Shown here piece by piece: positions 29,236 through 37,402 of a DNA stretch of 64,000 nucleotides (position 1 is the stretch's first letter; each line of letters begins with the position of its first letter). The translations under genes and the position numbers were made by a program. Source of the stretch: CAYVVT01 sp964454335 (GTDB taxonomy: Bacteria; Fidelibacterota; UBA8477; JABMPR01). Location: the NCBI GenBank assembly GCA_964454335.1, contig CAYVVT010000002.1, forward strand, positions 248,001 through 312,000. The letters are read 5' to 3'. The notes under the pieces were generated by a model that was not told where the DNA came from, did not search any database, and saw nothing but the letters and a program-made list of their open reading frames with translations.

Positions 29236-29943
29236 ATGAACAAGAATATTCTACTGGTTGAAGACGATCCTGAGATCATTGCCTTACTAAAGGAAAACCT
29301 GGGTTACGAGGATTTCGAGCTCACTGTGGCCAAGGATGGTGACAGTGGTCTCGAAAAGGCCCGCCGGGGTGATTTCGGGATCGTCCTCATGGACTGGATG
29401 CTGCCAGAGATGTCTGGTCTGGACGTGGTCAAGGCCATGCACGACGAGAATATTTTTACCCCGGTGATCATGATTACCGCCAGGCATGACGAACTTGATA
29501 AGGTTGAGGGCCTGGAAGCCGGCTGTGATGACTACATCACCAAACCCTTCAGCATCAAGGAACTGGTCGCCCGGATGAATGCCGTGATGCGCCGTTCCGC
29601 TTCCGGAACGGTTGATGATACGGCCAGCCTGCCCATGATCAATCTGGGTGAACTGTCCATAGATTTTGAGAAGCGCATCGTTACCGTTCGCGGGGAAGAG
29701 GTACAACTTACGGCGACTGAATTCAACCTGCTGGCATTGTTGGCACGCCAGCCCGGAAGAGTATACAGCCGCAAGCAGCTCCTGGACATCGTCTGGGACT
29801 ACTCCTTTGAGGGTTACGAGAATACGGTGAACACGCATGTGAACCGGTTACGGTCAAAGATTGAACTTAATCCAAACAAGCCCCAGTACGTTTTGACGGT
29901 ATGGGGCGTAGGGTACAAATTTTCTGATGAACTGGGGGATTAA
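29236..29943 (+). CDS. OmpR-family response regulator
   Basis: A 235-residue two-component response regulator. Receiver domain 1-120 with the acidic pair at 10-11, phosphoacceptor Asp53 (LMDWMLP), Thr81 and Lys103 (ITKPF), all conserved. The C-terminal winged-helix DNA-binding domain (about 133-232) includes the LTATEFNLLALLA and NTVNTHVNRLRSKIE segments. The kinase gene follows 23 bases later, so the two form a pair. It lies directly behind the secreted-protein island and might control it, but no target site could be identified. Confidence 0.95.
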   Translation: MNKNILLVEDDPEIIALLKENLGYEDFELTVAKDGDSGLEKARRGDFGIVLMDWMLPEMSGLDVVKAMHDENIFTPVIMITARHDELDKVEGLEAGCDDYITKPFSIKELVARMNAVMRRSASGTVDDTASLPMINLGELSIDFEKRIVTVRGEEVQLTATEFNLLALLARQPGRVYSRKQLLDIVWDYSFEGYENTVNTHVNRLRSKIELNPNKPQYVLTVWGVGYKFSDELGD

Positions 29944-29966
29944 GCTCCCCGGGAAATAGCGGCATT

Positions 29967-31430
29967 ATGCCACCACTACCGCTATATAAAACACTCACTT
30001 TCAAGGTCGCAGTGGCCCTGATCGTTCTATTCATTCTGAATGGGACACTCCTGGTGCTGTGGGATCAAGCTAATCTCCTGCACGACATGGAGCTGGATAT
30101 GCAGCTCACCTATGCCGGAACAGCACTGGAGATCGTCGAAGAACTTGAACCTGTGAGAGCCGACCCCGAAATGGTGTCGGCTTTTTTGGATTCGCTGGCC
30201 GAGTACTATCCCGGTATGGAACTGTTCCGGGTTTCACCTGAGGGCAGGGTGCTGGACATGGCAGGCTACATCCCGTCCACGCTGCTCCGGGATCAGGTGG
30301 ATGTGACCAAGTTGGAAACATTCATCAATAGCGGCGAAGACGCTTACCCCCTGGAGATCGAGGTGCCCACCTCGGCCGATCTGGACTTCGTCTACTCCGC
30401 CGCCAGGCTCGGTGATGGTTTTATCCTGGTTACCCTGCTGGAGGGTGGTGAAGACGTTCATGTATCCTGGTGGGAAGAATACGGCATGATCCTGACCCGG
30501 GCGGGTCTGGTTAGTCTGGCCATCGCACTGCTGACGGGGATCCTGTTCTGGTATTTTCTGACCCGGCGTATCGACACCGTCGCAACTGCCGTGCAGACCT
30601 ATCGGTCCGGCAATAACGGTGTCGACCTGCGTGACAACATAGATGATGAGATCGGCCGCGTTACCCGGCATGTGGGCGATATGATGGGGCGTATCGATTC
30701 CATGTTCGAGGAACTGGCCAACAAGGAGAAGATGCGCACCGAGTTGCTGGCCACAGTCAGTCATGAACTGCAGACACCGCTCACCGTCATGCACGGCAAT
30801 GTGGAAACGTTGGTGGAACATCGCTCGCGGATGACGGATAATGAGCTGGCCGATAAACTGGATCTGATTTTCGGACAGATCCAGCATATGAGTGAACTCA
30901 TTGATGATCTCTCTGATGTGGCCATCCTGGATACGGGCCAGATGAAGATCAACAAGGAACCTTTCATCATCGAAGAACTCACGGAAGATGTCCGTTCGAC
31001 TTTCTCAGTGCTCATCGAACGTTCTAAGCTGGACCTGGCTTGCGAATACACGGATTCACCACAACCGGTGTTTGCCGATCCGCTGCGGATCAGGCAGGTG
31101 ATCAGGAACCTCCTGAGCAATGCCATCAAGTATTCTGAACCCGGTGGACGGATCAAGATCCAGACCAGCTACGAACCCAATCGACTCATTTTTACCGTGA
31201 CTGACACAGGTACCGGCATCTCATCCGAGGATATAGAGAACATCTTCGAAAGCTTCTACCGCTCCCAGAATCACCTCCAGCGTAGTGTCAAAGGCACTGG
31301 GCTGGGACTCAATATCTGTCAGCAGATCCTGCAGCTGCATGACTCCACCCTCACTGTGGAAAGCGTTCCAGGCGAGGGTTCCACATTCTCCTTCCACCTG
31401 GTGCTGTACCAGGAAGAAGGAACGATTTAG
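29967..31430 (+). CDS. Sensor histidine kinase paired with the upstream regulator
   Basis: A 487-residue membrane kinase. Transmembrane helices at about 12-33 and 178-199 flank a roughly 145-residue extracytoplasmic sensor with no recognised fold. A HAMP-like linker (about 200-255) leads to the H-box with His266 (SHELQTPL; the usual Arg is Gln). N-box Asn385 (NLLSNAIKYS), G1 DTGTGIS (413-419) and G2 KGTGLGL (442-448) complete an intact catalytic domain. It phosphorylates the OmpR-type regulator encoded just upstream. The signal is unknown. Confidence 0.95.
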   Translation: MPPLPLYKTLTFKVAVALIVLFILNGTLLVLWDQANLLHDMELDMQLTYAGTALEIVEELEPVRADPEMVSAFLDSLAEYYPGMELFRVSPEGRVLDMAGYIPSTLLRDQVDVTKLETFINSGEDAYPLEIEVPTSADLDFVYSAARLGDGFILVTLLEGGEDVHVSWWEEYGMILTRAGLVSLAIALLTGILFWYFLTRRIDTVATAVQTYRSGNNGVDLRDNIDDEIGRVTRHVGDMMGRIDSMFEELANKEKMRTELLATVSHELQTPLTVMHGNVETLVEHRSRMTDNELADKLDLIFGQIQHMSELIDDLSDVAILDTGQMKINKEPFIIEELTEDVRSTFSVLIERSKLDLACEYTDSPQPVFADPLRIRQVIRNLLSNAIKYSEPGGRIKIQTSYEPNRLIFTVTDTGTGISSEDIENIFESFYRSQNHLQRSVKGTGLGLNICQQILQLHDSTLTVESVPGEGSTFSFHLVLYQEEGTI

Positions 31431-31550
31431 CCCTTTCCATGGCATTCTAGACATCTGCTTTCCTCACAAGCCACAGCAATACGACCACTATATCTGGTAG
31501 TCTTATCAAAGATCACCACTACTTTTAGATGCATTCCTCCAAATACGGGC

Positions 31551-31556
31551 TATAAT
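31551..31556 (+). promoter_or_regulatory. Possible -10 box upstream of the deoxynucleoside kinase
   Basis: A perfect TATAAT lies 61 bases before the kinase start in the 187-base gap after the histidine kinase. No good -35 box sits 16-18 bases upstream, so this is only a candidate. The rest of the gap shows no terminator hairpin with a T-run. Confidence 0.35.
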
Positions 31557-31617
31557 AGAACGTGATTTTTTAATCCATTCAGATAGAGAATTTCCATAGC
31601 AGGAGTCGTAAGGAATT

Positions 31618-32289
31618 ATGAATAGCGAGATGATTGAAGTCCCTCGGCAGCGAACGATGTATCTTCTGGAAGGCAATATCGGCGCAGGAAAGACCAGCCT
31701 GGGCAAAGTGCTGAAGGAGTCGGGTCATTTTGAATTCCTGGAAGAACCCGTGGACCGTTGGCGGCAGGGTTTCGCCAATAATCTTTTCGAGATGTTCTAC
31801 AACGATATGAAGCGCTGGTCGTTCACTTTCCAGATCATGGCATTCATCACCCGGGCCAAGACCTGGACAGAGATCCTGGCTCAGGTGGATGCGGATTCCG
31901 TGATCCTTGAACGGTCCATCCATACGGACCGTAATGTCTTTGCCAAGAACCTCTATCTTGTGGGGGCCATGAATGATTCGGAATGGCAGCTATACCAGCA
32001 TCTCTGGGATTTCCTGGCATTGAACTACACTGAAGAACCTGATAAGATCATCTACCTGCGGACACCAGCCGAAGTATGTATGGAACGAATTAAGATGCGT
32101 GGCCGCAATGAGGAGCAGCAGATCCCGCTGGATTATCTGAAAAGGCTCGAAGACTTGCACGATGAATGGCTCATGGAACATCCCGATGCCATCATACTGG
32201 ACGGTACTCACCGCTGGGACGCTGTCGGCGTCACCGAGCAGATGGGAGGTGTACCCACGGACAACTATCTTTCCCATCCAGCCGTCTAG
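31618..32289 (+). CDS. Deoxynucleoside kinase (dNK family)
   Basis: A 223-residue P-loop kinase of the dCK/dGK/TK2/dNK type. Nucleotide loop GNIGAGKTS at 19-27; the ERS motif is at 98-100 (ILERSIHTDRNVF), giving the catalytic Glu/Arg; a lid-type R-x-R-x-x-E sequence (MRGRNEEQQIPLDYL) follows. It phosphorylates deoxynucleosides taken up from outside. A type II thymidine kinase, cytidine deaminase and NupC transporter are 9-11 kb downstream, so the organism has a well-stocked salvage set. AAGGA precedes the ATG closely. Exact substrate preference cannot be read from sequence. Confidence 0.9.
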   Translation: MNSEMIEVPRQRTMYLLEGNIGAGKTSLGKVLKESGHFEFLEEPVDRWRQGFANNLFEMFYNDMKRWSFTFQIMAFITRAKTWTEILAQVDADSVILERSIHTDRNVFAKNLYLVGAMNDSEWQLYQHLWDFLALNYTEEPDKIIYLRTPAEVCMERIKMRGRNEEQQIPLDYLKRLEDLHDEWLMEHPDAIILDGTHRWDAVGVTEQMGGVPTDNYLSHPAV

Positions 32290-32316
32290 CCAATTCTGTC
32301 CAAAAGAGAGGGGAAC

Positions 32317-33243
32317 ATGAACAACGTGACAATGTTGAAGCCGAGACTGTTCGCAGGTGTAGTAACGGTTCTCCTGATCCTTAGCGCCTGCACACCGCAA
32401 GAACCTCAACCCATTTTCAGCTTTGCTTTTCTGACGGATATCCATGTCCAGCCTGAACGGATGGCGGCTGAAGGATTCCAGCATACCATCGAACAGGTCA
32501 ACGCCAGGGATCCGGCCTTTGTCATCACCGGTGGGGATCTGATCATGGATGCACTGGGTACGAGTTTTGGACGCGCCGATTCCCTCTATGTCCTCTACAA
32601 CGAGCTCTCAGCGGCTTTCTCAATGCCTGTTTACAATACACTGGGAAATCACGAGGTGTTCGGTCTCTATACCGACAGCGGCATTGAGCCGGAGCATCCC
32701 GAGTATGGTAAAGAGATGTATCTGGACAGGATGGGGCTGGATCAGACCTATTACTCCTTTGATCACCAAGGTTGGCATTTCGTTATCCTGGACGCTGTAG
32801 GCTTCAGGGATGATCGGCGCTATATGGGCTATGTCGATTCTCTGCAACTGGACTGGTTGAGATCCGATCTGGAAAAGGTGGGGACTGAGATCCCCATCAT
32901 CATCTCGACGCATATTCCCTTCGTCTCTGTGGTACCTCAATTGGTCTATGGTGGTGAAGCCAGCGCCGGCTACGGTTATCTGGTGACAAACACCCATGAG
33001 ATCATGCAGGTCGTCATGGACTACAATGTGAAACTTGTCCTCCAGGGCCATCTGCACCATCTCGAGGAAGTCAGTTTTGGCGGGATCCATTTTGTCACCG
33101 CCGGCGCAGTGAGCGCCCGCTGGTGGCTGGGTCCCCGTGAGGGCATGGAAGAAGGATTCATGATGGTGGACGTTTATGCGGACAGTCTGCACTGGGAATA
33201 CATCGACTCCGGCTGGGAGGCTGTTGTACCGGAAACAGAATGA
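32317..33243 (+). CDS. Metallophosphoesterase lipoprotein
   Basis: A 308-residue calcineurin-like phosphoesterase. Lipobox LSAC places lipidation at Cys25. The metal-binding blocks are in order and complete: TDIH, GGDL, GNHE, STHIP and GHLHH. The substrate is unknown; surface or periplasmic phosphoesters are likely. AGAGGGGAAC precedes the ATG. Its stop overlaps the next start, making it the head of a coupled set with the tautomerase-like, DUF1932 and thioredoxin genes. Confidence 0.88.
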   Translation: MNNVTMLKPRLFAGVVTVLLILSACTPQEPQPIFSFAFLTDIHVQPERMAAEGFQHTIEQVNARDPAFVITGGDLIMDALGTSFGRADSLYVLYNELSAAFSMPVYNTLGNHEVFGLYTDSGIEPEHPEYGKEMYLDRMGLDQTYYSFDHQGWHFVILDAVGFRDDRRYMGYVDSLQLDWLRSDLEKVGTEIPIIISTHIPFVSVVPQLVYGGEASAGYGYLVTNTHEIMQVVMDYNVKLVLQGHLHHLEEVSFGGIHFVTAGAVSARWWLGPREGMEEGFMMVDVYADSLHWEYIDSGWEAVVPETE

Positions 33244-33608
33244 TGCCTGTCCTGAAGATCCAGATCGTTGGAGAAACACTTCCGAATGCAAATGTGATCC
33301 GGGAGATCGCAGATCGCGCAGGCGAGATCCTGCATTCGGCCCCGGGCCAGACCTGGGTTCTTATGGACCGAATTGCGCCAAAGCAGTACGCTGAGAACCG
33401 GGTTGCGGCCGAGGATCTGCCTCATCCTGTATTCGTTTCAGTGCTTAAATACCAGGCACCCAGCGACGCTGTTCAGCTTCAAAGCGAGATCACTGCCTTG
33501 ACCTCAACCATTGCGGCGCTGCTGGACCATCATCCTGAAAACGTCCACATCATCTATGAACCCGATGCCCGGGGGCGCCTGGCCTTTGGTGGCAAACTGG
33601 TGACCTGA
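33243..33608 (+). CDS. Tautomerase/MIF-like protein with predicted Pro-1
   Basis: A 121-residue protein resembling the tautomerase superfamily. The second of two adjacent ATGs gives Met-Pro-Val-Leu-Lys, so Met removal exposes an N-terminal proline, the catalytic base of that family. The end, VHIIYEPDARGRLAFGGK, matches the C-terminal strand pattern of MIF/CHMI-like tautomerases. Length fits the roughly 115-125-residue subgroup. ATG 33240 would give Met-Met-Pro and hide the proline, so I prefer 33243, which overlaps the stop of the phosphoesterase gene. The substrate is unknown and the family call rests on motif and size only. Confidence 0.6.
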   Translation: MPVLKIQIVGETLPNANVIREIADRAGEILHSAPGQTWVLMDRIAPKQYAENRVAAEDLPHPVFVSVLKYQAPSDAVQLQSEITALTSTIAALLDHHPENVHIIYEPDARGRLAFGGKLVT

Positions 33609-33610
33609 TC

Positions 33611-34456
33611 TTGCGCATCGGCGTTCTCCATCCCGGTCAGATGGGCAGCTTTGTCGCTGCCAGCCTGAAAAATTCAGGACATGATGTACTCTGGTGCTCA
33701 GAGGGGAGGGGCAGCCTCACCAGGGAACGGGCAGAAAAATATGGATTGCGTGATTGCATAGACCTGAGAACGCTTTGCTCGGAGGCTGAAGCCATTCTCA
33801 GTGTATGCCCGCCACATGCTGCCGAATCCCTGGCGGGCCAGGTGATCGCCCTGGAATTCAATGGTATCTTCGTAGAATGCAATCCACTTGCACCGCGAAA
33901 ACTCGCCGGAATACACGCTGGCTTCCAGTCACGTTCCATCACCTTTGTCGATGGCGGCATCGTAGGGAATCCCGATTGGGAACAGGGGACCACCATGTTG
34001 TATGTGGCCGGACAGATGGCGGACCAGGTTCCTGAGTGGTTCCACAAGGGACCATTGAAGGTTACCGTTCTGGATGACACTATCGGCCGGGCCACGGCAC
34101 TTAAACTCTGTTATGCAGCTTATACCAAGGGTACGACGGCATTGCTGGCAGCTATTCTGGCCACGGCTGAGTCCTTTGGTGTGCGGGAAGCTCTTGAAGG
34201 ACAGTGGAACAGCGACTGGCCGGGTTTCGATGAGCAGGCACGCCGCCGTGCGACCCGGGTCACGGCGAAAGCCTGGCGTTTTGCACCGGAAATGCAGGAG
34301 ATCGCAGCCACCTTCGAGGAAGCGGGACTGCCAGGTCTTTTTCACCAGGGAGCTGCTGTCATCTACGAAAGATTGCGTGACTTCAGGGATTATGATGGGA
34401 TTCCAGAATTAGCTGACGTACTTCATGCTCTGATCGAGGATGGAAAAGGGGATTGA
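33611..34456 (+). CDS. NAD(P)-binding dehydrogenase with DUF1932 domain
   Basis: A 281-residue protein of the 6-phosphogluconate/3-hydroxyisobutyrate dehydrogenase fold. The N-terminal Rossmann motif is GVLHPGQMG (residues 4-12), typical of the DUF1932 group. The second half (about 180-260) contains the DUF1932-like helical region with KLCYAAYTKGTTALL (about 162-176). The reaction is unknown. Start is TTG 33611, two bases after the preceding stop, with a weak GGTGA upstream. The last base pairs with the next gene as TGATG, indicating translational coupling. Confidence 0.75.
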   Translation: MRIGVLHPGQMGSFVAASLKNSGHDVLWCSEGRGSLTRERAEKYGLRDCIDLRTLCSEAEAILSVCPPHAAESLAGQVIALEFNGIFVECNPLAPRKLAGIHAGFQSRSITFVDGGIVGNPDWEQGTTMLYVAGQMADQVPEWFHKGPLKVTVLDDTIGRATALKLCYAAYTKGTTALLAAILATAESFGVREALEGQWNSDWPGFDEQARRRATRVTAKAWRFAPEMQEIAATFEEAGLPGLFHQGAAVIYERLRDFRDYDGIPELADVLHALIEDGKGD

Positions 34457-34776
34457 TGAAAGATTGGGCTGAACTAAGACGGGTAATCAACGAGAGTCCG
34501 CTGCTGCTTTTATACTACTCAACACCCACCTGTTCGGTCTGCAAATCCGTGCGGCCCAAAGTTGAGGATCTCGTCGCCGGAACGCCACCCTGGCAATTCC
34601 ACTATGTGGACGTGAGCAAGAGTCCCCAGATCCGGGGCCAGGGAATGATCTTCAATGTGCCGACCCTGGTACTGTACGCCCAGGGACAGGAGATCAAACG
34701 CTTAAGCAGACATTTCGGATTTAACGAATTGGAAGAGGTGATGAAACGCTATCAGGAGTTAATCGCACCGTCCTGA
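34456..34776 (+). CDS. Thioredoxin-like protein with CSVC active site
   Basis: A 106-residue thioredoxin-fold protein with active site Cys26-Ser-Val-Cys29 and cis-proline in NVPTLVLY. No signal peptide, so it acts in the cytoplasm. The CSVC centre differs from classical CGPC, suggesting a dedicated redox partner or repair role rather than general thioredoxin activity. ATG 34456 overlaps the upstream stop; AAAAGGGG is just upstream. The 3' end overlaps the convergent YkgJ-type gene by 25 bases. Confidence 0.85.
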   Translation: MKDWAELRRVINESPLLLLYYSTPTCSVCKSVRPKVEDLVAGTPPWQFHYVDVSKSPQIRGQGMIFNVPTLVLYAQGQEIKRLSRHFGFNELEEVMKRYQELIAPS

Positions 34777-35204
34777 TCCCCGGGTGAGGGACCATGATCA
34801 GTGTCCTGTCGGTCTGACAGAATGATCTCGATCTCCTCGCGTTCATACAAACGTCCCTTACCAATCCCTTCACAGTCCTCCCGGGTCAGCTTCCAGCGAT
34901 AGTTCGATTTCATATTTGCCGGCCAGAAAGGGTAGGTGCGGCACTGTGTGGGCCTGGCCGAGTATATCGTGCAGCCACCATCCTTCAGGAAGATGCAGTC
35001 ATCGCCCTCACTGGTGAGCACGAATTCGTCTTTATGGACCTCAAGAAATCTATCGGCGAATTCTGATAGCGACATATCCAGATAATGGGCCATGAAGCGT
35101 ATATCTTCATCAGTAGGGTAGACGAAACCTTCGCCTAGTCGGCAACATTCACCACAGCCGGTACATTCGAAATGGATCCCTTCATAATAGAACTGCTTTC
35201 CCAC
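34752..35204 (-). CDS. YkgJ-family cysteine-cluster protein
   Basis: A 150-residue protein with the YkgJ zinc/iron-chelating pattern: CTGCGECC (about residues 14-21), then a CIFLKDGGCTIYSARPTQCR stretch, followed by YPFWP. The conserved cysteines are all present. Family function is unclear; metal or Fe-S binding is assumed. The C-terminal tail is acidic and overlaps the thioredoxin gene on the other strand. Upstream lies an 85-base spacer filled with short repeats, separating it from the SDR gene. Confidence 0.85.
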   Translation of the reverse strand: MGKQFYYEGIHFECTGCGECCRLGEGFVYPTDEDIRFMAHYLDMSLSEFADRFLEVHKDEFVLTSEGDDCIFLKDGGCTIYSARPTQCRTYPFWPANMKSNYRWKLTREDCEGIGKGRLYEREEIEIILSDRQDTDHGPSPGDQDGAINS

Positions 35205-35230
35205 TGATACCGTTCAATCCCTTAGATAGC

Positions 35231-35291
35231 TAATTCGCTAATTCGCTAATTCGCCAATCCGCAATCCGTAAATCCGATAATTCGCCAATTC
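35231..35291. repeat. Degenerate tandem repeat of AATTCGCT/AATCCG units
   Basis: About seven imperfect copies of a 7-9-base unit (AATTCGCT, AATTCGCC, AATCCGC, AATCCGT and similar) fill the spacer between the SDR and YkgJ genes and run into the SDR stop codon. AT-rich compared with the neighbouring genes. A related tract occurs at 38331-38364. No spacer-repeat alternation, so it is not a CRISPR array. Confidence 0.7.
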
Positions 35292-36057
35292 AAAACGTCG
35301 TACGACTTGCCCCACCATCCACTACGATGGCCTGACCGGTCACATAACTGGCTCTCACTGAAGCCAGAAAGGCCACCACTGCCGCCAGTTCCTTGGGCTG
35401 ACCCAGACGGCTTGCCGGGATGTCCCGGCCAATACGGTCCTTGTCGGCAAGATCCTTGTACAGTTCCTGTAGTCGCTCAGTATCATGAGTACCCGGCAGG
35501 ACCGAATTCACCGTGATGCCCTGGGCCGCCACCTCGGTGGCCAAAGTCTTGGCAAAACCTGCCAGTCCCGCCCGGGCCGTATTGGACAGGATCAGGCTCT
35601 GGATGGGTTGTTTTGCTGCGATGGATGTGATGAAGATGATACGTCCCCATTTACCCGCCTGCATGCCGGGAAGGACCTCCAGAGCTGAATCCTTCATGGC
35701 CAGGAGGTTGTTATTGATGGCGAAGTCCCAATCCTCCGGGCTCAATTGGTGGTAGGGCCCGGCATGGGGTCCGCCACTGTTGGTCACCAGGACCTCAACC
35801 GAACCGAATTCCTGCTCGATTTCATGCAGAACCCGTTTTCGATCCTCTGCGTTTCCCACATCACATACCAGGGGCAACACGGTGGCACCACCGGTCTTTT
35901 CACGTATCCGGTCCGCCGCCGCCTCGATCCTTGCCTGGTCCCGGGAGCAGATGGCCACCCGGGTTCCTTCCCAGGCAAGTTCGAGAGCTACAGCGTAACC
36001 CAGCCCCTGAGAAGCACCCTGGACCAGAGCCACCTTATCCTTCAGGCCGAACCTCAT
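35290..36057 (-). CDS. SDR-family oxidoreductase with altered catalytic motif
   Basis: A 255-residue short-chain dehydrogenase/reductase. Cofactor motif GASQGLG (14-20), NSGG (93-96) in place of NNAG, catalytic Ser145 (ITSIAA). The YxxxK position reads Ser158...Arg162 (LSNTARAG) instead of Tyr...Lys. The same substitution is found in a known subgroup of FabG-like proteins with LSN..R, so it may still be functional. The substrate is unknown. Its start overlaps the end of the GT2 gene by four bases, and the minus-strand genes from 38272 down appear cotranscribed. Confidence 0.85.
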   Translation of the reverse strand: MRFGLKDKVALVQGASQGLGYAVALELAWEGTRVAICSRDQARIEAAADRIREKTGGATVLPLVCDVGNAEDRKRVLHEIEQEFGSVEVLVTNSGGPHAGPYHQLSPEDWDFAINNNLLAMKDSALEVLPGMQAGKWGRIIFITSIAAKQPIQSLILSNTARAGLAGFAKTLATEVAAQGITVNSVLPGTHDTERLQELYKDLADKDRIGRDIPASRLGQPKELAAVVAFLASVRASYVTGQAIVVDGGASRTTF

Positions 36058-36815
36058 TCCTTATCCTCCACAGTATTTGCCCCCTTGTCTGTCAGCGTGT
36101 TGAAATCGAAAAAGAACTTATCCCCGAATCTGGTGTCATCACCTCGCAATCCCCGACGCAGGGATGCGCCTTCAAACAGGATCATCCTGTAGAAATACCA
36201 ATCACCGAAGTGATCGAATTTGCGACTGGAAGTGCTGATACTGCGACCGGGTAATTTGATAAATCGTTGATCCCGCTCCTTTCCCAGGATCCGCAGGCGC
36301 CGGGCAAAATCTATGTCCTCTCCCCAGGGTACGTTCTCGTCATAACCACCCACCGCCAACCAGTCTTCTCGCCGGGCCCAGAACATGCCCGCAGCCAGGC
36401 CGGTGATCCAGGTAAAGAAGTTGAGGAAGGCCATGGTACAGCGGATCCCGGCGGAGGATCTGTCATAATCGATGTTCACACCCCCTCCAATAATATCCCC
36501 ACCGCTGAGAGCCTCCTCAATCCTCTGAAGCACATCGGGATAAACCCGACTGTCAGCGTCTAGGGTGCAAACGATATCTCCACAAGCGGCTGCCAGGCCT
36601 GCATTGCGGATTTGGGGGAGATTCCTGGCATTCTCCCTGACGATCACCGCACCCTTTTCCCGAGCAATTTCCTCAGTTCCATCCTCACAACGGTTCAGGA
36701 CGACGACGGTCTCTATCTGGTCTGGGTAGGGTTTCCCGGCAATTTCGATGGAATCGAGACAATCTCCGATATAGGTCGCCTCATTATGTGCCGGGACGAC
36801 AATTGAGAATTTCAT
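36054..36815 (-). CDS. Family 2 glycosyltransferase
   Basis: A 253-residue GT-A fold transferase: MKFSIVVPAHNEATYI start, DAD metal/nucleotide-sugar motif at 86-88 (TLDADSR), then a WARREDW segment and the WGEDIDFARR acceptor motif. A hydrophobic stretch (about 130-150) may contact the membrane. Donor and acceptor are unknown. I use ATG 36815; the adjacent GTG 36818 is also possible. It follows the methyltransferase stop immediately. Confidence 0.85.
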   Translation of the reverse strand: MKFSIVVPAHNEATYIGDCLDSIEIAGKPYPDQIETVVVLNRCEDGTEEIAREKGAVIVRENARNLPQIRNAGLAAACGDIVCTLDADSRVYPDVLQRIEEALSGGDIIGGGVNIDYDRSSAGIRCTMAFLNFFTWITGLAAGMFWARREDWLAVGGYDENVPWGEDIDFARRLRILGKERDQRFIKLPGRSISTSSRKFDHFGDWYFYRMILFEGASLRRGLRGDDTRFGDKFFFDFNTLTDKGANTVEDKE

Positions 36816-36818
36816 CAC

Positions 36819-37373
36819 TCAATATAAGAATGGGATGAACATTTTTGATTCCTTCATATACTCAAGATAAGACTCGCCAAAGAATTCAATGTTCTCACGC
36901 TCCTCCATCCTGGCAGTAAGATAGTAGGCAACGGTTGCCACCACGGTGGCCACAATGGTAACCATGGTGATCTGTTTGAGGAAGGTTCCCCAGGTCAGGA
37001 ACAGCAGGGAACTGTACATGGGGTGTCGGATGTAGCGATAGAGACCTGTGGTCACCAATTGGGACGTGTTCTCGAAGGAAAGTGTCTCAGGACTCTGTTC
37101 TCGTGTTTGCTGACCTCCTCGCAATCTGAGCATGGTCACACCCCAGAGGACGAAGACCAGTGAAATGACCAGGAGGAGAAATGATAAGATCTGCATGGTG
37201 GGCTGAGCCATATCCACCCAGTAGGGAAGATTCTCGATCAGCAGAACTGTAGTGGCAAGAAATCCGAAGAATCGATAGAAGCCGTGACTGCGGGGATTCC
37301 AGATGGAACGCCATGATACAAAAACGACGAGGATTACTAGCAAGAAGCCCAGAACCAGAGTCAGTATATCCAT
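36819..37373 (-). CDS. Isoprenylcysteine/phospholipid methyltransferase-like membrane protein
   Basis: A 184-residue membrane protein with about five hydrophobic segments. The C-terminal half has the ICMT/PEMT signature: GLYRYIRHPMYSS (about 111-123) and ERENIEFFGESYLEYM (about 158-173), which bind S-adenosylmethionine. The likely activity is methylation of a lipid or lipid-linked substrate; the neighbouring GT2 suggests a shared envelope pathway. Encoded between the metallo-hydrolase and GT2 genes with little spacing. Confidence 0.8.
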   Translation of the reverse strand: MDILTLVLGFLLVILVVFVSWRSIWNPRSHGFYRFFGFLATTVLLIENLPYWVDMAQPTMQILSFLLLVISLVFVLWGVTMLRLRGGQQTREQSPETLSFENTSQLVTTGLYRYIRHPMYSSLLFLTWGTFLKQITMVTIVATVVATVAYYLTARMEERENIEFFGESYLEYMKESKMFIPFLY

Positions 37374-37402
37374 GTCAGTTGCTCCTCACCAATTGGATGA
37401 AT

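Noticed and set aside
35231..35291. CRISPR array
   Set aside because: Units are 7-9 bases in direct tandem without unique spacers.
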